Made by a program: the position numbers and the translations under genes. The notes under the pieces were generated by a model that was not told the origin of the DNA, searched no databases, and saw only the letters and a program-made list of their open reading frames with translations. A DNA stretch of 64,000 nt. Origin: Phytoseiulus persimilis (taxonomy: Eukaryota > Arthropoda > Arachnida > Mesostigmata > Phytoseiidae). This document shows positions 10,601-19,862 of the stretch, one piece after another. The stretch lies in NCBI GenBank assembly GCA_037576195.1, contig CM075102.1, forward strand, positions 37,444,745 through 37,508,744, in the 5' to 3' direction. Each line of letters begins with the position of its first letter. Position 1 is the stretch's first letter.

Positions 10601-12110
10601 CGCGATTACGTGCGTTCTCCCTTGGCTGCTCGTGGCTCAAAGTTCGATTTCAACGCTCGGTCACACGAATCGCACTTCGATCGCAGGGAACTTTTTTTCA
10701 ATTAGCGGAGTCTCAGCTCGGCAAAGCTTGCTCTCAAAGTTCAGGGAACACTGAACGCCAACTATGAGGAGACGGGACTCATGGCTGCGGAAGTCTTAAA
10801 CAACATTCACTCAATTTGTGCGAGCCTGTCATTCTATGTACTGGCAGGGATTCGGAATCCATTTTCTTGTCGAAACTTGCCTCGTCAGCGCGATGAACGA
10901 TCAGAATGCTTTGTAGAGCTTGCGTGAGGTTAGTTCCGTTTCGAGGCTTTGCAAGAATATTCAAATGCAATGGACGAGTTCCTATCGAGGTGGCTTCGAT
11001 TGTAAGGTCGAATGTAAATCACTCGATATTTTTGTTGAGATCCCCTTCCACATTTCCTCAGCTGATTCTGAGATGCGCGTCAGAATGTCCGCGTCGAGGG
11101 GGAAGGCGTCGAGTATGGAAGAGCCGACACGAAATACCGGTCGGAGCTGGGACGGAGGAAGGCGATACAGCCGAACAAAGCGGAACATTCGGGCTGCATG
11201 CCACGTCATGACTCTCGTTGCGCACCTCCACACAAACAAGCTGTGCCGTCGAATCATGCGTGGACATGTCCTGCGTGCGTAGTCGGCATCGATGGAGCAT
11301 CTTCAAGCTGGAATCGACGGTTAGATATCAACTCATTGACCAGCGCGGTGCTGCATGTTCTGAGAAGCCTCTTCAGATCGACAGCTTGAGCTGCATCACA
11401 GAAGCTCCTGAGATTGTTCCTCCATGCTCCGATACAGAGGTTCAGAGTTGACTCCTCACCCACTCGCTGCAGAGAATGCTCCAACTCCCCGATCGACCAG
11501 TGTTCGATGCTTTCTCGCCGTATGGAATCGAGGTCAAGCTCAGGGACAAAGGGAGGATATTGACTAGTTTTTTCCCAATCATCGACGAGATCAGGCTCGC
11601 AAGCCGTGCCCGAGCGAAGAGACAGCGATGCATAGCTCTCTGAATCCGAGGACACACAATCATCACGCGGTTTCCGTAAATTGGGACGCTAGGCGGCAAA
11701 AGTTCCAGAGTCAAAAGAAAGTGTCTAGGCCAACATGTCAACGACGAAAAACCCGATCGTGAATACCCGGAGCTTTGACCTGAATGATCCAAGATGTTTC
11801 AAGGAGAAAATTCGTTTCGAAGCCCGTAGGAGTCATCGGATCCCGAACGCAGATCAGAAGGTTCTCAGCGCCAATGTGCCGGTATCGGGAACAACTTAAC
11901 ACGCCACTTGTGTACTACAGCTGTCCGCTTGGATCAAGCTTTGGTCGGAGCCGGGTCCCAAGTCACTCTGCGGAACGCGCGTCGTACGGAATGGTCGGCC
12001 ATAACTTGTGATTTGACAATGGACTTTCGAGCCGGCACTTTCTGCGTCTGACTTCTCGGTCTTGAGCGGCTTCGGCGGTCGAGAAAAAAGCCGGGCTTCG
12101 GTCCTCCAAA
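7640..12110. other. Gene-poor stretch
   Basis: Several open frames of 100-180 codons occur. The longest lie at 10206-10754 and, overlapping it in another frame without an ATG, at about 10261-10704. None has a recognisable motif or convincing splice context. No repeats beyond short simple-sequence patches were noticed. Confidence 0.4.
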
Positions 12111-12115
12111 CTCAC

Positions 12116-12412
12116 CTTCGCGTATTCTGAGCGCGGTCGCCCATGTTTCTGAGCAGCGGAGGGAAGATTAGGTTCTTCGAGAAAAAGCTGAAGGAAATAT
12201 TCGTCTGAGCTGCTTTCTGTCGAGTGAACGGAGAAACAAGCGAACGCCCGCCCGCCCGACCGACCGACCGCCCGCTCGTACGTACGACCAAGCGGCCAGG
12301 TGGCCTCAAGGATTTTGATTCCGTTGTGGATCCTCTCCGTTTTTTCTTCGATTGACGATGAAAGACGGCGTTTGCTTGACAACGACCGTTTCTCTACTTT
12401 TCTGTTGTTCAT
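12116..12412 (-). other. Possible first exon of a gene divergent from headcase
   Basis: On the minus strand an open frame from ATG 12412 runs to a perfect donor (AAG|gtgagt) whose intron would begin at 12115 and run leftward. The frame passes through a degenerate GGCG/GGTC simple repeat (12245-12290), which suggests leader rather than protein; a later ATG near 12145 in another frame could be the start. No downstream acceptor was assigned. The position about 0.7-1.5 kb upstream of headcase on the opposite strand would suit a divergent promoter. Confidence 0.15.
12245..12290. repeat. Degenerate CCGA/CCCG tetranucleotide repeat
   Basis: Runs of cccg and ccga units pass into a gtacgtacga patch. 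It is one of many CNGN-type tetranucleotide arrays in the window. Confidence 0.8.
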
Positions 12413-13000
12413 TCTCCGACGAAAGGTTCGACACAGTCGTTCGGATCGTGCCCGTTAGCTAGCTGCACCATCGATGACTCGCCTGGAATCCGCGGAAGAC
12501 CCAGTTATGATCGAGGTGCGGCCGGGGGCTCGATGCCCGCATCCGATAGAGCCGCTGGACTGCTGCGAGATACCTCGGATATAATTCGTCGAGACAGCTC
12601 GAGGCGACTCTGCAGACTCCAGAGTTGCTGCCGATACTCTCTCTAGAACCGCTATGTCAGAGAACAAAACGAAACAGAGCTCAACAAGTTGTTCGTTGCT
12701 GTGGACGTTAGAGATCTGAGCGGCGGCGCAGAATCCGAGAGAACTCGAGAAACTCCTGGATATGCGAGGAGTCCGACTACGATCTGGGCGGACGGGTGTC
12801 TGGGGGTAGCTACGATGCCTGATGACGACGATAGCTAATGGAGCGAAAGGCTTCCTGCTACCTCCGAACAGTTGCTGCGCGGTAAAGCGTTGCTCGCTCG
12901 TTCGCCAGCCACCAGGACAGCCTGCTCGCTCATATGACGTGTGAGCACCGGCGATGAGAGAAAGGGATTGAGCATGTGTAGCCCAGGAGCCTGCCCGGCA

Positions 13001-13040
13001 CGCCGGCCGGCCGGCTGGCTGGCTAGCTGGCTGGTTGGCT
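13001..13040. repeat. CCGG/GGCT tetranucleotide array
   Basis: A run of ccgg units changes into ggct units interrupted by single substitutions. It lies about 630 bases upstream of the headcase start codon, at the edge of its probable promoter or leader region. Confidence 0.85.
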
Positions 13041-13099
13041 CGCAGTCACAAGCGCATCCAAAGTGCATGGTTTCCACGTGTGGAGAGAATTTGTGGTAA

Positions 13100-13330
13100 G
13101 GGTCGCGTAGCCCTCTCCGAGAAGTCGGTCGCATGGGACGGCAATATAGTTACACACTCAAGCAGTTCACACTCAGTTGCAACTCGGTGCTCGACTCTGT
13201 TGCCGGCTCTTAGTCCTCAGTCTTTAAACTTTGTCCCCCTTCGGGCGAACCCACCGGTAGTCGGTTGCTCGGTCCGTCTGTCGGTCGTTTGCTCGGTCAG
13301 TGAGCCACAGTCATTCAGTTCACTCTCTGT
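13100..13330 (+). promoter_or_regulatory. Probable headcase promoter/leader region
   Basis: The region upstream of the headcase leader carries several arthropod-type initiator matches (TCAGTT at 13173-13178 and 13315-13320, TCAGTG at 13297-13302) within T- and C-rich sequence. No TATA box is seen at the right distance, so an initiator-driven promoter is the simplest reading. The choice among matches is a guess, and a spliced distant first exon cannot be excluded. Confidence 0.25.
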
Positions 13331-13585
13331 CGCAGAGAACTTGTTACCAGATCGTCGCGACGCTCCGCAGAGGATCTACAGACTCAGCACTGTTGTTGGC
13401 TCCAGTCAATCACTAGCCGGTGTTTTGTTAAAAGATTAACTCTAAAAGTTGCCTAGTCCAGTTGAAGTGTCAACTGGTTCGGACTTGACCGATCGCGCCC
13501 CCGCTCGCCCGCCTTGCCGCTCACCACTTTCCCTCGTGCTCCTCTGCCGTCGACGCCAGCGCTGCTTGAAGTTCACAAAAGTGAG

Positions 13586-13615
13586 ATGTGTGACAGTGTC
13601 ATCGTTGAACAGTGA
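13586..13615 (+). other. Upstream ORF in the headcase leader
   Basis: A nine-codon ORF (MCDSVIVEQ, then TGA) ends 51 bases before the headcase start codon. If present in the mRNA it could lower initiation at the main ATG. The main ATG at 13667 has a weak context (T at -3), whereas the in-frame ATG at codon 16 (13712) has G at -3, so initiation may be shared. Confidence 0.4.
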
Positions 13616-13666
13616 ACGAACAGTGAGGAAGAAAAAGAACCGGCTGACCGGACAATCGAGTCGTGC

Positions 13667-14956
13667 ATGTCAACATTCATCGAACAGCGACTCGCTTTCA
13701 CGGGCGAGGACATGCCGCCGATGGGCTTAGTTGCCGTTATGGCCCCTCAAGCGATGACGACGTCTGGCTTGTTTAGCTGTTGCGTTCCGACCGAATGCAA
13801 GATGCCCCTCAACTGCCAAGACCTCACCAACGCGGTCCGTGTCATCTGCAACAACCAAGATTGCCGCGCCGGTGAGTACATGCATCGAGAATGTTTCGAA
13901 GAGTGGCAGGAAGGCGTGCTTTCATACCTGAGATCGTGCGGCAGAGCGCGCTCCTGGTCGGAGAAGCAGCGGATGCAGAATCTGTGGACGAGGAGAGGCT
14001 ACGATCTAGCGTTCAAGGCGTGCGGCTGCAAATGCGGCAAAGGCCACCTGAGGAAAGATACCGACTGGTGCCCGCCGTCGAACAGCATCGCCAACCACGA
14101 CGAGAAGAAGAAGCGAGGTCGCAAGAAGAGGCAAAACGAGACCAAAGCCCCCGTCCTCCCGGTTGGTCAGAGGAACGTCGGTTGCGTACAACAAGCTGCG
14201 GTCGGTCCCAGGATCCGGAGCTCGTCTATTTCCTCGACCGGGTCCGGTGTCTGCACTCCGCCGACCACTCCGGATCAGTTTGCGTCGCCGATCCCCCGCT
14301 CGTCAGTGAATCCGTTCTTCAACGGCGATCGTTCGGGCAATTACGAGAAGCCTCAGCAAGAGGTTCGGCTCTTCTCCCGGCGATCCGACTACTCGGTGTT
14401 CAACTGTCTGCCGAGACACAAAATCAATTCGTACAACATCAAAATGGAGGATGACGATCGCAGCGACGACATCCGCACATTCATACTGACCACGCTCGCC
14501 CAGCATCGCACGACTCGTATTCCATGCTGTGTCTGCCATAACTCGATGAACATCTTCGACCGATATCCGCTCTTAGACGGCACCCTGTTTCTGTCCCCGC
14601 GCCAGCACTCGCCTGGATCCGTGACGATCCCATCGAGCAACCGCACTCAGTACTTGAACGCGGTTTGCATGCGCTGCCTCGAAGACGATTGGCAGAATCT
14701 GCGCTGCGTGGCCTGCCGCACCAAATGGACCGGAGGACACCTGATTATTGGAACGCTTTATTCGTACGACATATTCGCCGCTCAGCCCTGCTGCGAGGAA
14801 CGACTCCGTTGCAATCGCTGCCGAAAGCTCGTCATTCAACCGAACCAGCGTGAGCGCTACTTCTTCAGCGATTACTCGCACAGCATAGCGTGCCCTTCCT
14901 GTAAGTCAATCGACTATCACTTTGTGAAGCCGCTCAACGTCTACGCTTGTGACTAG
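13667..14956 (+). CDS. hdc: Headcase protein homolog (HECA)
   Basis: The 429-residue frame is the only one in the window with clear full-length homology. The N-terminal Headcase domain spans about residues 38-136 and carries the family's conserved CCVPTEC, CNNQDCRAGEYMH and CGCKCGKGHLRKDTDW motifs. A basic, nuclear-signal-like stretch (KKKRGRKKR, 147-155) and a Ser/Pro/Thr linker (about 185-220) follow. The middle Headcase domain covers about 227-429 with many CxxC pairs, probably metal-binding, and ends SCKSIDYHFVKPLNVYACD. In Drosophila, headcase restrains differentiation and growth in imaginal and stem cells and in tracheal branching, and acts with Unkempt in nutrient-dependent growth control. 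An in-frame stop near 13610 bounds the frame upstream. ATG 13667 is the first in-frame ATG; codon 16 (MPPMGLV) is an alternative. The protein is shorter than I recall for human HECA (about 540) and far shorter than long fly Headcase. No intron interrupts the CDS. Confidence 0.97.
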   Translation: MSTFIEQRLAFTGEDMPPMGLVAVMAPQAMTTSGLFSCCVPTECKMPLNCQDLTNAVRVICNNQDCRAGEYMHRECFEEWQEGVLSYLRSCGRARSWSEKQRMQNLWTRRGYDLAFKACGCKCGKGHLRKDTDWCPPSNSIANHDEKKKRGRKKRQNETKAPVLPVGQRNVGCVQQAAVGPRIRSSSISSTGSGVCTPPTTPDQFASPIPRSSVNPFFNGDRSGNYEKPQQEVRLFSRRSDYSVFNCLPRHKINSYNIKMEDDDRSDDIRTFILTTLAQHRTTRIPCCVCHNSMNIFDRYPLLDGTLFLSPRQHSPGSVTIPSSNRTQYLNAVCMRCLEDDWQNLRCVACRTKWTGGHLIIGTLYSYDIFAAQPCCEERLRCNRCRKLVIQPNQRERYFFSDYSHSIACPSCKSIDYHFVKPLNVYACD

Positions 14957-15100
14957 ACATTTTGTCCAATTTTTAGTTCTAATTCAAATATTATCAGAAC
15001 CATTATTATGTCCAGTATTATGAGCATCACGAATATCTATATCCACCCCCTTCCTAAATCTCTACCTGTCCACTCCCAAATATCACTCAGAACCCGGTGA
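14957..15100 (+). other. In-frame open stretch after the headcase stop
   Basis: After TAG 14954-14956 the same frame stays open for 47 codons to a TGA at 15098-15100. Fly headcase is known for stop-codon read-through that makes a longer protein, so the stretch was examined. Its composition (many Ile, Asn, Ser) is what AT-rich 3' UTR would give and no motif is seen. Most likely this is 3' UTR. Confidence 0.35.
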
Positions 15101-18100
15101 AGGGATGCGCAACAGTCGCAGAGAGTTCGCTGCTCGCATTGAGCGAGTCGGCTAATACGGGTCGAAACGAGACCCCTAGGGGACTGTCCCCCGATCAGGA
15201 GCGAGAGTTTCTGAGAGCGACGGAAGGAACTTCCACCGTGCTCACTACTAGATCCGGTGCCGAACGACATGCGGAAACTTACTCTACCCAATATGATATT
15301 CCCCAACTTTAATATGCGATAACTATCTTTGATAACTATCACTTCGATTGAATCACAGTACCGCGGAAGACTTTTATGATGATGATGAGGAATACGATTA
15401 TTATCAATATATTATGCGAATTGATATTATGCGATATAGGATCTTCACCTTGACCTGCGGTTCCGCTGATTTGGGCGGAAGCCGCCGAACACTATCGCCA
15501 GCGACACCTCCGAACATGATGTCGAGTGTGCCTGCGTATGAGTCCGCCTAAAAGCGCTCCAGTGCATTGTGTTTTTAGTCAGATCTTTCGAGGCTGAAGC
15601 CATCCGTCGGACTATTCGGCCAGCCAGCCAGCAAGCAACCAATCCTTCCCACAAGCCCACGCGTGCGATCATGCGTGCGCGTCAATCGCACTCGCCGCCG
15701 TCAGCCGTATCAAATACGGCCGAGCGTACGGAATGGATTCAGGAGATGCAAGGTGCGCCCGAGTTGGACGCGCGCTGGTCTGTCGCTGCCCCCAGCCCGC
15801 GGTTATTCACGCTGACGGGCAGCCAGGCAGACGAAGAGTCAGTCAGTCGATCATACTGCAATCAAATGACTCAGTCCACCATAGCTCTTGACCCCAATCC
15901 TAATAGTAAAAAAGTGTGTTTCGTCCGGAACCAAGTCTGAGTCGATACGGCACCGAGCCTCGCTGGACGTTTCTTCAAAAGAAGCGTTCCGGTCAGACCT
16001 CGAATTCTGGCCCCGGCGCCCTTGGTGCCGTAACCCCGCTTCATTCTCCCTGAGATCGCCGGCGAGCGAATGGGCCCGGTGGGTGAGTTAGTGTGCGGGA
16101 AGATGTCAGTGTATCCAGCCGCTTCGATCTGGTTGTATACGGATGGATCCATCGCTCGGATTCTGATTGTGAGCCACCATGCCAAAGGCAGTTCCAACCT
16201 ATGACGATTCGATCAAGTGAGATGACCACCCACTCCACCGGAGCTCGTTCACATCGTCCGAGTCTTCCTCCGAAGGCATCGCTTCGAGCACACAGTTCCA
16301 GTGACTCCATGGGGCTCTGTAAAGTCCCTTTGTCGATTCGGGATCCCAGTTTCGCCGAACGACGACTTTTTTCGGCTTTCCAAATTGCTCCGCCCCGCCG
16401 TCCGTGTCCCTTGCTTCTGAATCAGGTCATTCAGAAAAGGGACCGACAGCTATTCTGGACTTGGAGTGTCTAAGTCGATTGCACGAATCCCACGAGTGCG
16501 TGAGCAAAGTGCGCAAATTCTTCAGAGAGCATCTGGGAACAGTGAAAGAGAAATATGTGGAAGCTCGACACACATTGGTCCTTTCGGCGGGGTGGTTCGA
16601 CTTTCGAGGAAAATCCATTGCCGCGGTGCATTTCGATGCCACCTCGAGGAATGACGTTTATTCAGCTGAGTTGAGTATTCTCCAGATGACGCGAATTCTT
16701 TGCTCCGAGGACGGGCTGGTTACTGGAAACTCGATGGCACGTGAATCACAGCACGACATGCGAAAAGCAAGTTATTTTTCGAGCTCTGGTGGAGATCTGG
16801 GCCTCAGGTCGAACAGCTAGAAAGTTCAGAGAATGTGGTGGACCTTTTCCAGAGCGGCGGGAACTTATTTCCCCTCTGCTCAGAGGAAAGCCTCGCAGTG
16901 CTCGATTGTGCCGAACCAATGCCTTCCAGTTCTCGTTCACCACGTTCTCATTTTCGCTGATCTCTATCATCCACCTTGGAGAAATCACAGGGATTCTACG
17001 CGAGCTCTTTCGATGGCGGAGGGTAGCTCTCATGAAGTTGTGAATTCGTCATCTTGTGAGTCGATTAGTTTTATCTGCGTGTTGCAAACAATACGACCGA
17101 CGAGGACCTCTAAAAAACTGTCTTGCCGTCGAGCGTGTCAGACTGGAGAATGGGTCTGGCTGCGCGTGGGACAGTTTTCGGAAATCTGGAGGAAGACATA
17201 GGCAGAGATTGTGATGAAAACACACATGGAAAAACACGTCAATTTCGAAAAGTGAGATAAGGTTCCGATGTGCTTGAGATGCAACTTGAGGGCATTATTG
17301 ATTTTCCAAGTGAAAGGAACGAAGAGAGTTATTGAAGTCGTTTCATCAGCCCGTCTGTTCCCGTCGAGGGAGGGGTATCCGCATGTTCAGATCGGAAATA
17401 CTCGGGTGTTCAACCGTGTCGCATTTGACAGCGCTCATGATCGCCGACGATTGCGTCACCAACACAAGATTTGATTAGTTCAGAAAGGAAGCAGATATGG
17501 CGGAACCGAGTCGTCCGGAAAAACGTGCCGTGCTCGCACTAACCGAGCCCAGAAGTATGCTGACACCCACGAGTCTATAGGTTTATAATGATTTCATTTT
17601 GATTCGAGGTTATATCTTCATTATAGTTTGCCGCATATCGAACGCTTTGTATAAACGCTGTCCGACGGACATTGTTCATAGTAGAAGAGAGAGCCGTACG
17701 TCCGGAGTGGGAACGAGGCGCGATGTCGCGGAACCGCGTTTCAATGATCGTCTAAATATCCCGTTCGGAGACTGCAATGCTTTTCCGCTTGCCGCTCACT
17801 ACGGAGCGAGTGTCATCGCCGAGGAACTATTTTTTCTAGAAACAAAAATGAAAAAATCCCACCAGAACAAGGCTGTTTAGCCGCACGCACTGCGTCGATG
17901 ATATCTATTTTTGAGAAGTGGCGTCCCGTGAATTTCTACCAGGAGCTTTCAGAACTTGTTCATCGGAACGAGGCTCGAGGAACAGCATCTGAGATGAGGA
18001 GCTCAAAGATCGGAGCTCCTACAATCTATTTTGATCGATGAGGATTGAGTGATTGAGTCCCAACGGATAGAATGTGTTCGTCGCTCGGAAGGTTTTCCGA

Positions 18101-18890
18101 GAGCCCACGAACATAAATCAAGCCAAAAGACCGAAAGTGAGTCCTACGTGCAAATGTTTCAGTATCGCAATACAGAGCGGAGATTCAACTCTCTGGCCCC
18201 TCAGAAAGCAGAGTTCGAGCAAAGAGTGAGTGTGCGAGCGCAATCACGACGACATTTCCGAACGCTCGAGGGACGAGAGAATTCCTTTCACGAGATACTC
18301 AAGTGCAGTGCTGATCGCGAATTAAACAGAGTTGTCGAGCTGGTCCTTGACTTGCGTGCCTCTGTTGAAAAGGTTCGTTCGAGTAACAAAATCGGGAGGG
18401 AGCGACTGGACGAGAAGGGACGAGCGAGCAATTAGAACGCTTCATGTGATTCGTTGTGATCGATTCGAGTCGGGAAAACTCACCAAGTTACTCGCACGAG
18501 CCACCGCGGCCGGGACGCCCTCTGGTGCGGTTGTGCAAAATCTCTATACAGTACTAGTTGAACTAGATCAAGCCGCAGCTTGGAAACAGATATAGCAGAT
18601 AGAGTCAGTCGATCCACCACACGGTTAGTCGGTCGGATGGAAGCAGGACGACTCTCGGCTACGTAGTGCGACCACAGAACAACCCGGTGAACTCTGGCAG
18701 TCAAATGGAACAAGGCTCCGACGATTGGTTTCCCGTACTGACGTTCCACATGATTCTTTCGATTCGCGATGAATCTAGATTCAGTCTCCCAACCTGGAAA
18801 TCATATCAGAAACCCAAAACCAGTCGTCAGCGAGACAGTTCTCTTGATCGATGGAGCTCGAAAGGTTCAAAACCCCGGTCGTGACTGAAG
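15101..18890. other. Headcase 3' flank and gene-poor DNA
   Basis: No AATAAA was found close after the headcase stop, so its poly-A site is undetermined. A ccag/caagc simple patch lies at about 15619-15640. Open frames such as 16404-16820 and 18049-18435 have no supporting signals. Confidence 0.4.
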
Positions 18891-19024
18891 GAGATCGTTG
18901 GCGGAGGCCTCTGACTTCACTCTTCGTTTGGGAATCCCGGACGCCGGCTCTCTTGAAACGGAACTAACACTCGACTCGAGATCCGTTAGAAAAAAAAACA
19001 TCGGTTTCCCTGTTACCCATGCAG

Positions 19025-19107
19025 TTGGAAGCGTGCCGAACATGGCACAACGCCATCGCGATGTGCTCTACGGCGTCGACCCGGGTCTATAAACCTTAAC
19101 TAATAAA
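19025..19107 (+). CDS. Possible terminal exon with poly-A signal
   Basis: A pyrimidine-rich acceptor (ccctgttacccatgcag, ending at 19024) is followed by an open frame of 22 codons ending TAA at 19090-19092 (last residues LYGVDPGL). AATAAA follows at 19102-19107 and then A-rich sequence. Acceptor, short frame, stop and poly-A signal in the right order suggest the 3' end of a plus-strand gene, but no upstream exon could be assigned and the product is unknown. The A-rich tract could instead mark a retrocopy insertion. Confidence 0.2.
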
Positions 19108-19837
19108 AGTAAAAAAAAGATAACGTAGCGAGGTAGTTGACAAGAAAAAAAAGGAAAAAAACACGTGCGAAAAGAGTCACCGCAAGACAGTTGCTTGGTG
19201 CGTTCTCTAAAAAGCTAACACGGGTATTTTGTGTTTGTACGTTCGTAGCTCTGTAGCCTGCTCTTTTTAGTTTGCTTGCTGTACTGTAAACTCGCCAACA
19301 GCCGAAAGCAGACGGTTGTTTATCCTTTGTTCATAGATGATCTCGTTCCAATACGCAGACATGGTACAGTGAAGATATGAGGAATCTCGACTCGATGCAA
19401 ACTATCGATCTATGTTCCGACTCTTCCCCTAGAAAACCCGAGAGCTTCTCAGCGCTCCTGGGAGAAGGCCTCAGCGCGGTTGGCCATGATCATTTGCTAC
19501 GTGGCCACTCTGCTTCCGTGGTCGGAAACGGTCCATAGTCTCCTTTCTGAGACTCCCCTGGACGCAACGCTTGAGAAGTGCGATCTTTCCGTTCAATTTA
19601 CGACTAGAGGTTCGTCGGTCAACTTCTGGAGCTCCATGGTGGTGTGGGAGCTGAGATTTGTATCTGACTCGGTTTCGTTCGTATGCCCAGCCGGTCAAAC
19701 GGACAGACGACTTTCGGAGACTACAAACATGGGAGAAAAACGTGACGCTTGCATTCTGGTTGGAAACGACTTAGGCTCCGGGATCCTGGGGCACATACGC
19801 CTCCATTTTCTCTTTCGCTTCCTTCCCTGCCTTTGAG

Positions 19838-19862
19838 TGCGTGCGTGAGTGAGTGAGTGAGT
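19838..19862. repeat. GTGA tetranucleotide array
   Basis: A tgcg/tgag run resolves into several gtga units within otherwise unremarkable sequence. Confidence 0.8.

Noticed and set aside
10206-10754. 182-codon frame with an overlapping open frame of about 148 codons
   Set aside because: Two frames compete over the same bases, neither shows a motif, and the second has no ATG. The length is within chance expectation for six frames of 64 kb.
960-13075. 16-base identity between about 969-985 and 13058-13074 (AAAGTGCATGGTTTCC)
   Set aside because: One such match is expected about every other window of this size by chance, and the flanks do not align.
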